Both the position numbers and the translations under genes were made by a program. The notes under the pieces are model-generated. The model saw only the letters and a program-made list of their open reading frames with translations. It was not told the origin of the DNA and did no database searches. This document shows, piece after piece, positions 35,860-45,086 of a DNA stretch of 64,000 bases. The stretch is from Micromonospora sp. R77. GTDB taxonomy: Bacteria > Actinomycetota > Actinomycetes > Mycobacteriales > Micromonosporaceae. The stretch's first letter is position 1; the number at the start of each line of letters is the position of its first letter. Location: NCBI RefSeq assembly GCF_022747945.1, contig NZ_JALDST010000001.1:4588001-4652000 (forward strand), read 5' to 3'.

Positions 35860-37527
35860 GTGGATCACCGGAGTCAGCGCACCCGACCAGGCACCGTCCG
35901 AGGCTGGCGGCGTACCGCCGGCCGGTGGGGTGCCGCCGTCCTCCTCGCCTCGGCGGGAATCGTCGCGGCGTCCCCGCCGGCCCAGGCGACGGCCACCCGG
36001 ACGGTGGCGTTCTGGAGCATGGACGAACCGGCCGCCGCGACCGTGCTGAAGGACAGCAGCGGCAACGGGCGCAACGGCACCGTCGGCGCCGAGGTGGTGA
36101 CCGGCGCGCTCTACGCCGGGGCCACCGGCCACCGCTTCGCCACCCACCTGCCCACCGACATGGAGTACGTGCCGGGGCACGTCGACCTGGTGCCGCACAG
36201 CACCGACCTCAACCCGGACGCGGGCGACTTCTCCTTCACCATCCGCTACCGGACCACCTACTCCTTCGGCAACATCCTGCAGAAGGGGCAGGGCGCGACG
36301 GCCGGCGGCTACTGGAAGTTCGAGGCGCCGGGCGGGAAGCCCAAGTGCCTGTTCCGGGGTGGTGACGGCGCCTCGCGGACCGGCTACACCGACGTGTCGA
36401 TCGCCGACGGGCAGTGGCACACCGTCACCTGCAACCGCACCTCCACCTATGTGGAGATGTACGTCGACGGGGTGCGTACCAGCCGGCTGACCGGGCCGAC
36501 CGGCACCATCGCGAACACCTGGCAGTTCTCCATCGGCGGCAAGAGCCAGTGCGACGGCGTGAAGGTCACCTGCGACTACTTCGCCGGTGACATCGACTAC
36601 GTGAAGATCCTCAAGGGGGCCGGCGGCAGCGTGAACCAGCCGCCCGTCGCCGCCGTCGCCCCGACCTGCTCGGGTCTGGTCTGCACCTTCTCCGCCGCCG
36701 GCTCCACCGACGCCGACGGCGCGATCCAGGACCACCACTGGGACTTCGGCGACGGCGCCACCGCCGACACCGCCTCGGTGCCGACCACGTCGCACACGTA
36801 CGCCTCGGCCGGCACCTGGCCGGTCACCCTTACCGTCACCGACGACCGGGGCGCCACCGGCACCGCCACGGTGCCCGTCACCGTCGCACCCGTCGCCGAG
36901 CGGATCGCCTTCGTCGGGCAGGCCACCGCGAACGCCAACTGGACCAGCCACGCGGTGGCCGTACCGGCGGGCGTCCAGCCGGGCGACACCCTGCTGCTCC
37001 TGCTCAGCCAGAACACGCACACCGGCACCGGCCAGCCCACCGGGGTCACCGGCTGGACCCAGCTGGACCGGTTCGACGGCGGCTACGCCACCACCACCGC
37101 CTGGTGGAAGGTGGCGACCGCCGGGGACGCCGGCTCGACCGTCCGGGTCACGCTCGACGCGCAGTCCAAGGGCAACCTGGTGGTGGCCGCGTACCGGGGT
37201 GTCGCACCCGCCGCCCCGGTGTTCGCCCGGGCCACCGACACGGCCAGCTCCGCCGGCCGGATCACCCCGTACGCCACGGTGACGGCGGCGCAGAGCTGGG
37301 GCGTGTCGTACTGGATGCATGGTGACAGCCTCTCCACCGAACTGGCCCCGCCGGCCGGCGTGCAGGTCCGCAGCAACAGCTCGCAGACCGGCGGCGGTCG
37401 GGTGACCGGGCTGCTCGCCGACTCGGGCAGCACCGTGCCGGCCGGCAGCTACGGCGGGCTGACCGCGACCGGCGCCGCCGCCAGCACCACCACCACGACC
37501 TGGACGTTCGTCCTCAGCCCGGCCTGA
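35860..37527 (+). CDS. Secreted LamG/PKD-domain protein
   Basis: About 555 residues from GTG 35860 (GTG 35854 also possible). The N-terminus is a basic signal peptide (RRTAGRWGAAVLLASAGIVA, ending near PAQATA). A LamG/concanavalin-like domain follows (about 48-245; VAFWSMDEPAAATVLKDSSG, GQWHTVTCNRT, YVDGVRTSRL), then a PKD domain (about 255-340; AAGSTDADGAIQDHHWDFGDG). Last comes a beta-rich C-terminal domain (about 345-555; FVGQATANANWTSHAV, WWKVATAGDAGSTVRV). The protein is extracellular and probably binds glycans; no catalytic residues are evident. A strong hairpin terminator follows directly. Confidence 0.85.
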   Translation: MDHRSQRTRPGTVRGWRRTAGRWGAAVLLASAGIVAASPPAQATATRTVAFWSMDEPAAATVLKDSSGNGRNGTVGAEVVTGALYAGATGHRFATHLPTDMEYVPGHVDLVPHSTDLNPDAGDFSFTIRYRTTYSFGNILQKGQGATAGGYWKFEAPGGKPKCLFRGGDGASRTGYTDVSIADGQWHTVTCNRTSTYVEMYVDGVRTSRLTGPTGTIANTWQFSIGGKSQCDGVKVTCDYFAGDIDYVKILKGAGGSVNQPPVAAVAPTCSGLVCTFSAAGSTDADGAIQDHHWDFGDGATADTASVPTTSHTYASAGTWPVTLTVTDDRGATGTATVPVTVAPVAERIAFVGQATANANWTSHAVAVPAGVQPGDTLLLLLSQNTHTGTGQPTGVTGWTQLDRFDGGYATTTAWWKVATAGDAGSTVRVTLDAQSKGNLVVAAYRGVAPAAPVFARATDTASSAGRITPYATVTAAQSWGVSYWMHGDSLSTELAPPAGVQVRSNSSQTGGGRVTGLLADSGSTVPAGSYGGLTATGAAASTTTTTWTFVLSPA

Positions 37528-37533
37528 CGCGTC

Positions 37534-37569
37534 CCGGGCGTCGCGCGGCTCCGGTCGCGCGACGCCCGG
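37534..37569 (+). terminator. Hairpin terminator after the LamG/PKD gene
   Basis: Perfect 14-bp stem (CCGGGCGTCGCGCG / CGCGCGACGCCCGG) with an 8-nt loop, starting 6 bp after the stop codon. It has no U-tract, as usual in high-GC actinomycetes. Confidence 0.85.
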
Positions 37570-37607
37570 CACGTGTACGTCCACAGCGGACCGGGTACCG
37601 CCCGGCG

Positions 37608-38273
37608 ATGACCGTCGACGGGGGTGCCGGCCAGGTCCGTAAGGTGCTCACCTCCCGGGTATGGCCGGCGCTGCTGGTCCCGGCCGGGATCGCCGCGCTG
37701 ATCGCCGTGGCCGGCATCGTGTTCCTGCCCGACGCCTTCCCGTACACGCCGCTCGGAGTGGCGCTCGCTGTCGTGGTGTTCGGCGTGGTGCTGCGGCGGG
37801 ACGCGCTGCTGGCCGACGACGCCGGGCTGCTGGTACGGAAGCGGGGCCGGGTGACCCGCAGCTACCGCTGGGAGGAGATCCACCGCGCCGGGATCGCCCG
37901 ACCCGGCTTCGGTCAGGTCGCCCTCTCGGTCTATCCGCACGGTGGCCCGTGGGACGTGCCCGGCCCGAACAGCGCCACGCTGGTCGGCCGGGTCTGGATG
38001 CTCCGTGGCCGCCCACCTTCGGTCGGCTCGGATCTTGGACAGTTGTCGTTCGCCGCGCACGCCAACCGTCCAAGATCCGAGTACGCCGCTGGCCGGCACC
38101 CCGGGTTCGGGGTGCCGGCCAGCGTGTCGTTCATGGTCAGCTGGTCCAGTGCTGGGCGACGAGGTCGGCGGCCTGCTGCTCCCACTGCGCGTACGCGTCC
38201 GGGTAGGCCGACACCTGCACGGTCTGCGCCGCCTGGGTCAGGGGCATGTCCTGCCAGCCGTCGACCTGCTTGA
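37608..38273 (+). CDS. PH-like membrane protein with disrupted C-terminus
   Basis: Residues 1-135 are coherent: two membrane helices (VWPALLVPAGIAALIAVAGIVFL and LGVALAVVVFGVVL), then a short PH-like domain (LLADDAGLLVRKRGRVTRSYRWEEI, PGPNSATLVGRVWML). From about 38010 the frame passes through a dispersed palindrome (38028-38080) and the terminator hairpin, and on antisense to the lysozyme-like gene. The last ~85 residues therefore look like chance read-through. The gene probably lost its native C-terminus when the palindromic element arrived. The natural end cannot be fixed from this sequence. Confidence 0.55.
   Translation: MTVDGGAGQVRKVLTSRVWPALLVPAGIAALIAVAGIVFLPDAFPYTPLGVALAVVVFGVVLRRDALLADDAGLLVRKRGRVTRSYRWEEIHRAGIARPGFGQVALSVYPHGGPWDVPGPNSATLVGRVWMLRGRPPSVGSDLGQLSFAAHANRPRSEYAAGRHPGFGVPASVSFMVSWSSAGRRGRRPAAPTARTRPGRPTPARSAPPGSGACPASRRPA
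38028..38080. repeat. Dispersed palindromic (REP-like) element
   Basis: Arms TCGGATCTTGGACAGTTG and CAACCGTCCAAGATCCGA (18 nt, one mismatch) flank a 17-nt loop. It sits where the PH-like gene's coding character stops. The GGATCTTGGAC core resembles palindromes I recall from Micromonospora genomes, but that is memory, not a search. Confidence 0.75.
38087..38124. terminator. Perfect bidirectional hairpin terminator
   Basis: 16-bp perfect stem (CGCTGGCCGGCACCCC / GGGGTGCCGGCCAGCG) around a 6-nt loop GGGTTC. It lies between the convergent PH-like and lysozyme-like genes, 12 bp from the latter's stop codon. Confidence 0.9.
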
Positions 38274-38724
38274 GGCCCTTGAGGAAGGCGAGGGTGGAGT
38301 ATTCGGGGTCGGTGATCTGCTCCGGCGTGCCCCAACCACTGGACGGGCGCTGCTGGAACAGGCCCAGCGAGTCGTGGTCGTTGCGGTCGCCCAGGTGGCC
38401 CAGGTTCTCCAGCTTCGACTCCTGCAGGCTGGTCGCGATCGAGATGACCGCGGCCCGCTCCGGCAGGCCGGCCTTCTTCGTCGCGGCGATGATCGCCTTG
38501 GCGTTGGCGGTCTGCTCGTCGTTCAGGTCGATGTGCGACTGGCTGCCCTGCACACCGTGCGGGATCAGCTTCGCCGTGTCGGGCTTGTCGGCCTGCACGG
38601 CCGCGACCGGGGTCATCGACGGGACGGGGGTGGTGTCGTGGTGGTTCAGGGGGCCGGCGGCGAGACCACCGGCGAACGCCAGACCAGCAATACCCAGCAC
38701 GCTCTTACGCAGCATCGTGTTCAT
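38137..38724 (-). CDS. Secreted lysozyme/transglycosylase-like protein
   Basis: 195 residues from ATG 38724 (GGAG 9 nt upstream). The N-terminus is a signal sequence (LRKSVLGIAGLAFAGGLAA). The mature part has an all-helical lysozyme-like core: ISIATSLQESKLENL, with a candidate catalytic Glu, and DSLGLFQQRPSSGWG, the motif set of actinobacterial secreted resuscitation/lytic transglycosylase-like proteins. Likely role is peptidoglycan remodelling outside the membrane. Upstream lie two ECF-sigma-type promoters and a ~135-nt leader, so expression is probably stress-regulated. Confidence 0.85.
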   Translation of the reverse strand: MNTMLRKSVLGIAGLAFAGGLAAGPLNHHDTTPVPSMTPVAAVQADKPDTAKLIPHGVQGSQSHIDLNDEQTANAKAIIAATKKAGLPERAAVISIATSLQESKLENLGHLGDRNDHDSLGLFQQRPSSGWGTPEQITDPEYSTLAFLKGLKQVDGWQDMPLTQAAQTVQVSAYPDAYAQWEQQAADLVAQHWTS

Positions 38725-38869
38725 GGGGGTAGCTCCATTCGGGGGTCGGCGCTCCCCGTAGGGGACGGGGAACGCGAGCACCGTCAGGCGCTCACACACA
38801 AAGGGGGAAGTCTTCGACCGGCTGGCTCGCGGGGCGGGGTTGCCTCTTCGCGGCGCCGGGACCAGGTGT

Positions 38870-38895
38870 AACGACCGGCGGCCCACCGTCATTCC
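38870..38895 (-). promoter_or_regulatory. ECF/SigR-type promoter P1 (proximal) of the lysozyme-like gene
   Basis: On the minus strand it reads GGAAT-N18-GTT (CGGAAT ... CGTTACACC), matching the SigR-class consensus GGAAT-N18-GTT. The expected start site lies about 135 nt before ATG 38724. It shares its flanking bases and exact spacing with P2 at 38959-38984. Confidence 0.65.
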
Positions 38896-38958
38896 GGGTC
38901 GGCCCCGCTCGCCGGGCCCCCGGACCGGGGCCGTGGTACTCAGTCGTACGGTGGGTGT

Positions 38959-38984
38959 AACGACCCGGCCCTCGCCACGATTCC
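38959..38984 (-). promoter_or_regulatory. ECF/SigR-type promoter P2 (distal) of the lysozyme-like gene
   Basis: A second GGAAT-N18-GTT with the same CCGGAAT and CGTTACACC contexts, 89 bp upstream of P1. The tandem arrangement argues against a chance match. Confidence 0.65.
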
Positions 38985-39239
38985 GGCCCCAGGGTGCCGC
39001 CGGTCACACCCTGAACCGGACATCCCGCCCAGCGTGGCACGCGCAAGCCATCACCAACCGGACATCCGACGCCGGATCGCCGAGAGCGCGCCTCTACCCG
39101 TCCGGGGGACACCGCCGCCTCCGCGACCTCGCGGGGCAACCCGGTCGAGACCACCGCCCGCCGTTCTTCTGCCCAGGGCAGATCCGCCGACCGTGAACAC
39201 GACGCCCCTCGGCACCGTCACCGGGGCAGGGTGGACCAC

Positions 39240-40232
39240 ATGAGACTGCTGGTACTGGGTGGGACGGGGTTCGTGGGTGGGGCGACCGTGGCCGAGGCGG
39301 TACGCCGGGGCTGGTCGGTGACGGTGTTCAACCGTGGGCTGCACGGCGACGTGCCTCGGGGCGTACTCCGGTTGCGGGGTGACCGGACGACGCCGGACGG
39401 GCTGGCGGCGCTGGCCGGCGGCGAATGGGACCTGGTGGTGGACACCTGGGACGGCGCGCCCCGGGCGGTACGCGACGCGGCGCGGGCGCTCACCGGCGCG
39501 GTCCCGCACTACGTCTACGTCTCCAGCGGATCCGTCTACGCCGAGCCGGTGGAGCTGGGCTCGGACGAGACCGCCCCGGTGGTCGAGTCCGCCGCGGACG
39601 CGGTCGACGGCGACTACCCGCAGCTCAAGGCCGGCGGGGAACGGGCGGCGGTGGAGGTGTTCGGTGAGCGGGCGCTGCTCGCCCGCGCCGGGCTGATCCT
39701 CGGCCCCGGGGAGGACATCGGACGGCTGCCGTGGTGGCTGGACCGGATCGCCCGGGGCGGCGACGTGCTGGCCCCCGGCCCCCGCGAGCTGCCGGTGCAG
39801 TACGTCGACGTGCGCGACCTGGCGGCCTGGCTGCTCGACCGGGGCGCGGCCGGGCTCGGCGGGGCGTACAACGTGGTGAGCCGGACCGGGCACACGACGA
39901 TGGGTGAGCTGCTCGACGCGGTCGTCGCGGTCACCGGCTCCGGTGCGACGCTGCGCTGGACGGACCCGGAGCCGATCGTGGCCGCCGGCGTGGAGCCCTG
40001 GAACGACCTGCCGGTCTGGATCCCGGCCGGGCACCCCTACCGGTGGTTGCAGGAGTTGGACGTCAGTCGGGCCGACGCGGCGGGCCTGGTCTGCCGGCCG
40101 GTGGCCGGGACCGTCGCCGACACCTGGCGCTGGCTGCGCGAGGTGGGCCGGGTGCCGGCGCGGGCCGGCCGGCCGCGCGGGCGGCGGTGGGGCTGGACCC
40201 GGCGCGGGAGGCGGCGCTGCTCGCCGCCGTGA
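39240..40232 (+). CDS. NAD-dependent epimerase/dehydratase family protein (3' end frameshifted)
   Basis: ATG 39240 (GTG 39231 is an alternative). It has the Rossmann NAD motif GGTGFVGG at residues 7-14, and HYVYVSSGSVYAEP carries the active-site region of extended SDRs. GDYPQLKAGGERA takes the place of the usual YxxxK (Tyr and Lys three apart are present, YPQLK). The substrate is unknown. Near 40175 one base appears to be missing: the current frame ends in an Arg-rich tail at 40232. The -1 frame instead gives RAAVGLDPAREAALLAAVTPR and stops at 40243, which looks like the true C-terminus. Confidence 0.78.
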   Translation: MRLLVLGGTGFVGGATVAEAVRRGWSVTVFNRGLHGDVPRGVLRLRGDRTTPDGLAALAGGEWDLVVDTWDGAPRAVRDAARALTGAVPHYVYVSSGSVYAEPVELGSDETAPVVESAADAVDGDYPQLKAGGERAAVEVFGERALLARAGLILGPGEDIGRLPWWLDRIARGGDVLAPGPRELPVQYVDVRDLAAWLLDRGAAGLGGAYNVVSRTGHTTMGELLDAVVAVTGSGATLRWTDPEPIVAAGVEPWNDLPVWIPAGHPYRWLQELDVSRADAAGLVCRPVAGTVADTWRWLREVGRVPARAGRPRGRRWGWTRRGRRRCSPP

Positions 40233-40280
40233 CCCCACGCTGAGGCGGCTCTGGGCCGGGAGGTCGACCGGCAGCAGCGA

Positions 40281-41255
40281 CTACGCCTGCACCACCGGCA
40301 GGTCCAGCACCTCGTCCACGCTGCGTCGCGGGGTGGGCCGCCCGGGCTGCCCGTAACCGATCCGCATCACCATCTGCGGGGTGCCGAACCGGCCCAGGGA
40401 GAGCCGCAGCGCCTCCCGCGCCCCGGACACCTCGATCGGCTGGGAGATCATCGACACGGCCAGCCCGGCGTCCGTGGCCGTCAGCAGCACCCGCTGCAAC
40501 GCCTGGCCGGCGAGGATCTGGTCGGTGGCCGTGTTGCCCGGCGACCCGAGCACCGCCACCAGGGGCTCCGGCTCGAAGTCCCGCCCCGGCGCCCGGTTGC
40601 GGCCGCCGAAGCCGCGCTGCGGGAGCAGGTCCTGCGGCTCGCTCTGCGGCCCGCCGGCGGCGGCCGGTACCCCGTCGGAGGCCGGCTCGGAGCGGATCCA
40701 GTCGGCCCGCTCCGCCACGTAGGCGGGATCGCGTTCGAGGACCCGGTGCGCGCTGCGGGCGATCTCGGCGAACGCGTTGACCGCGCTGGTGCCGATCACC
40801 AGCTCCAGCCAGCACTCCTCGGCGCGGGCGGCCTCACCGAGCCGCCAGCGGGCGTCGGCGGGGACCGGGTCCGGCCAGAACGGCGCGCGGTTGCTGAACC
40901 GGCGCGGCACGGCCGCGTACAGGCTCTGCTCGGTCGGGGTGGGGCGGCGCGGCACGTCCGGCACCAGCCGGGCCACCACGTCCGGTTCCCCCGGGTACGG
41001 CCGCAGCCGGACGGTGGCGGGCGTACCGGCGACGGCGAGCGACAGCCGCAGGTTGAACAGGGCCGCGCCGCAGGCGATCCGGGCTCCCCAGCCGCTCGGG
41101 TCGGTGGCGGCCAGGCGGCGCAGCGGGTCGACCGCCAGCTCGATCCCGCCGTCGCGCAGCCGGAACCGCCACGGCTGCGTGTTGTGCAGGGACGGCGCCC
41201 GCAGGGCGTCGCCGGCGGCGGCCCGCAGCTGCTCGACGGTGAAGCCGGTGTCCAT
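40281..41255 (-). CDS. Acg-type nitroreductase-like protein 1
   Basis: 324 residues, Acg/nitroreductase family (Rv2032-like): LRAPSLHNTQPWRFRL near the N-terminus is the family hallmark, and the C-terminal half has ILAGQALQRVLLTATDAGL and MVMRIGYGQPG. In mycobacteria these are DosR-induced flavin-binding proteins, of which Acg is thought to sequester FMN. It is divergent from devR; two DevR-box-like motifs lie in the shared 189-bp region. ATG 41255 has a GGAAGGAG ribosome site. Confidence 0.85.
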   Translation of the reverse strand: MDTGFTVEQLRAAAGDALRAPSLHNTQPWRFRLRDGGIELAVDPLRRLAATDPSGWGARIACGAALFNLRLSLAVAGTPATVRLRPYPGEPDVVARLVPDVPRRPTPTEQSLYAAVPRRFSNRAPFWPDPVPADARWRLGEAARAEECWLELVIGTSAVNAFAEIARSAHRVLERDPAYVAERADWIRSEPASDGVPAAAGGPQSEPQDLLPQRGFGGRNRAPGRDFEPEPLVAVLGSPGNTATDQILAGQALQRVLLTATDAGLAVSMISQPIEVSGAREALRLSLGRFGTPQMVMRIGYGQPGRPTPRRSVDEVLDLPVVQA

Positions 41256-41336
41256 GGTCGTGCTCCTTCCGTGGCAGCCGTGCCGCCCCCCGGTTGGTTC
41301 CTCTTCACGGTGCGTCAACCAGGGGCTTCCCGCGCA

Positions 41337-41350
41337 GGGCCCAAGGTCCC
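41337..41350. promoter_or_regulatory. DevR-box-like motif A
   Basis: Plus strand GGGCCCAAGGTCCC, which reverse-complemented is GGGACCTTGGGCCC. It differs by one base from motif B 57 bp away and resembles the mycobacterial Dos box core GGGACTnnnGnCCC. Confidence 0.6.
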
Positions 41351-41393
41351 CTCCTGGCCGGGCCCGTCTGCCCGGTGTCGACGCGTCGCGGTA

Positions 41394-41407
41394 GGGACCT
41401 TCGGCCC
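41394..41407. promoter_or_regulatory. DevR-box-like motif B
   Basis: GGGACCTTCGGCCC, 37 bp before the devR start codon, in the divergent region shared with the Acg-like gene. Confidence 0.6.
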
Positions 41408-41444
41408 GTGGTAAACCCCCCCGGTGGCGGGGTAGAACAGACGG

Positions 41445-42083
41445 ATGATCCGGGTGTTCCTGCTCGACGACCACGAGGTCGTCCGTCGTGGCCTTGCCGA
41501 CCTGCTGACCAGCAGCGGCGACATCGAGGTGGTCGGCGAGTCCGGCTCCGCCCAGGAGGCGGCGCGTCGCATCCCCGCGCTCCGCCCCGACGTGGCGATC
41601 CTCGACGCCCGGCTGCCCGACGGCAACGGCATCGACGTGTGCCGGGACATCCGCGCCGTGGACTCGTCGATCAAGGGTCTGATCCTCACCTCGTACGAGG
41701 ACGACGAGGCGCTCTTCGCGGCGATCATGGCCGGTGCCGCCGGTTACGTGCTCAAGCAGATCCGTGGTACCGACCTGGTGGACGCGGTCCACCGGGTGGC
41801 GGCCGGGCAGTCCCTGCTGGACCCGGCGATCACCACCCGGGTGCTGGAGCGGATCCGCAGCGGCGTGGAACAGCCGCGCGAGCTGAAGACCCTCACCGAG
41901 CAGGAACGGCGGATCCTGGAGTACGTGGCGGAGGGGCTCACCAACCGGGAGATCGCCGGCAAGATGTTCCTCGCCGAGAAGACGGTGAAGAACTACGTCT
42001 CCAGTGTGCTGGCCAAGCTGGGCCTGGAACGGCGTACCCAGGCGGCGGTGCTGGCCACCCGGCTGCTCGGCAAGAACCACTGA
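41445..42083 (+). CDS. devR: NarL/LuxR response regulator, DevR/DosR-like
   Basis: 212 residues. The receiver domain (1-120) has the acidic pocket DDH (residues 8-10), phospho-acceptor Asp in VAILDARLPDGNG (about 53) and the conserved Lys (GYVLKQI). A linker and LuxR-type HTH follow (TEQERRILEYVAEGLTNREIAGKMFLAEKTVKNYVSSVLAKLGL). The KTVKNYVSSVLAKL recognition helix is very close to that of mycobacterial DevR, so a GGGAC-type box is the expected target. It is convergent with the devS-like kinase 40 bp away. Likely role is hypoxia/NO/redox dormancy control of the surrounding genes. Confidence 0.92.
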   Translation: MIRVFLLDDHEVVRRGLADLLTSSGDIEVVGESGSAQEAARRIPALRPDVAILDARLPDGNGIDVCRDIRAVDSSIKGLILTSYEDDEALFAAIMAGAAGYVLKQIRGTDLVDAVHRVAAGQSLLDPAITTRVLERIRSGVEQPRELKTLTEQERRILEYVAEGLTNREIAGKMFLAEKTVKNYVSSVLAKLGLERRTQAAVLATRLLGKNH

Positions 42084-42123
42084 CCCCTGCCGGGGCCCGG
42101 CCCCGCGCCGGGACGCGCCCGGC

Positions 42124-43854
<1,731 letters not shown>

Positions 43855-43886
43855 CTATCGCCCGGTGGCCGTGCCGGACGAGCCCG

Positions 43887-44897
43887 TCAGGCGCCGAGGT
43901 CGCGTACCGCCGAGGTGTCGACGGTCTGCGCCGCTTCCAGCCGGGGGGTGTGCGGCGGGCCGGCGTGGGTCGGGTCCGCCAGCCCCAACCGCATGGAGAT
44001 GTAGGGGAAGCCGAGGTCGGAGAGCATGTGCCGGAGCGCGTACCGGGTGCCCTCCACCTCCACCACACCGCTGAGCGGCACCAGGGACACCCCGAGGCGG
44101 GTGGCGGTCAGCCAGGCGGCGGAGAGCGCCTCGCCGGCGCGCAGCCAGCTGTCCGGTTCGTCCTCGGTGCCCCAGAGGATGCCGTAGACGGCGGCCCGGT
44201 CGTGGCCGGGGCCGATCGGCAGGCTGCCGGCCCGCCCGAAGTCGCGCGCCGGCACGGTGGTCTGCGGGGCCTCGGCCGGCAGCACCTCGTCGGGCAGGCC
44301 GGTGCCGGTGCCGGAGCGGCTGGTCCAGTACGCCAGCTCCTCCTGCAGCTCCGGGCTGCCGGAGGTGACCGCGGCCGCCTTCTGGGCGGCGCTGGCCAGC
44401 TCGATCTTCTGGTCGTCGTCGAGCACCTGGAGGTTCACGCCCTCCCGGCTGGCCGCCCCGGCGATCTCGCCGAGGGCCGCGGTGGGGATCGGCTCCTCGC
44501 TGACCGGCCGGCGGTCGGTGTGCCGGACCTGCATGCACTGCACCATGTGCATCGCGTCCGGGTCGGCGCCGGTGTGCCGGAAACCGGTGAGGCGGGCCAC
44601 CAGGTCCGGTTGGGTCGGGTCGGGCAGCCGGTCCACCACCGGCGTCCAGCCCTCGGCGGCCAGCGCCAGCCGGGCGTGGTGCAGCGCGGCGCCGCAGCTG
44701 ACGAAGAGCAGTCGCCCCTCCGGGTCCATGACGCTGAGGTGGCGTTCCCGGACCACCCGGAGCTCCAGCGCGTCGGGCAGCACCGTCCAGTGCCACGGCT
44801 GCGAGTTGTGCACCGAGGGGGCGTGGCCGGCCGTCCCGGCGGCCTCCGCGAGCGCGGTGGTCAGCGGGCGGTCCGTAGCCGGCGTCTCCTGGCTCAT
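43887..44897 (-). CDS. Acg-type nitroreductase-like protein 2
   Basis: 336 residues, a second Acg-family member: GTAGHAPSVHNSQPWHWTV at the N-terminus, LLFVSCGAALHHARLAL, and the C-terminal SDLGFPYISMRLGLADP. It is clearly paralogous to the protein at 40281 but diverged. ATG 44897 was chosen over an upstream GTG/ATG because the hallmark N-terminus then has the normal length. It is divergent from the P-type ATPase, with a DevR-box-like motif in between. Likely FMN-binding stress protein. Confidence 0.85.
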   Translation of the reverse strand: MSQETPATDRPLTTALAEAAGTAGHAPSVHNSQPWHWTVLPDALELRVVRERHLSVMDPEGRLLFVSCGAALHHARLALAAEGWTPVVDRLPDPTQPDLVARLTGFRHTGADPDAMHMVQCMQVRHTDRRPVSEEPIPTAALGEIAGAASREGVNLQVLDDDQKIELASAAQKAAAVTSGSPELQEELAYWTSRSGTGTGLPDEVLPAEAPQTTVPARDFGRAGSLPIGPGHDRAAVYGILWGTEDEPDSWLRAGEALSAAWLTATRLGVSLVPLSGVVEVEGTRYALRHMLSDLGFPYISMRLGLADPTHAGPPHTPRLEAAQTVDTSAVRDLGA

Positions 44898-45015
44898 CGT
44901 CACGACCTTTCCTGTTTTCCCCATCGTGCCCCACACCGGGGTCGACCGGGTCGGCTTGCCGCTCCATCCTCGGGCATGACCGGACCGGCCGCACGCGCGG
45001 CCCGGCCCACCGTCG

Positions 45016-45029
45016 GGGCACTCCGGCCC
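45016..45029. promoter_or_regulatory. DevR-box-like motif C (weaker)
   Basis: GGGCACTCCGGCCC, with the right half-site CGGCCC identical to motif B, in the divergent region between the second Acg gene and the P-type ATPase, 58 bp before the latter's start. Confidence 0.45.
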
Positions 45030-45086
45030 CCCGGATTACCCCGGTTTGCCCTACCCGCCCTGTCCCGCCGCTGCGACGATCGACAG

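Larger units (their letters stand above)
38725..39239. other. 515-bp intergenic region (lysozyme-like / epimerase)
   Basis: It contains the two ECF-type promoters and a GC-rich leader. A small stem CCCCGT/ACGGGG lies just before the lysozyme ribosome site. The epimerase promoter presumably lies near 39150-39230, but I cannot identify it. Confidence 0.5.

Noticed and set aside
38725..38860. c-di-AMP (ydaO-type) riboswitch in the lysozyme-like gene's leader
   Set aside because: Such switches precede wall hydrolases in actinomycetes, but I could not match the conserved ydaO segments here; only a small stem near the ribosome site is visible.
42084..42123. Terminator between devR and devS (CGGGGCCCGGCCCCG)
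   Set aside because: The palindrome is perfect but leaves a one-base loop, so a stable hairpin is doubtful.
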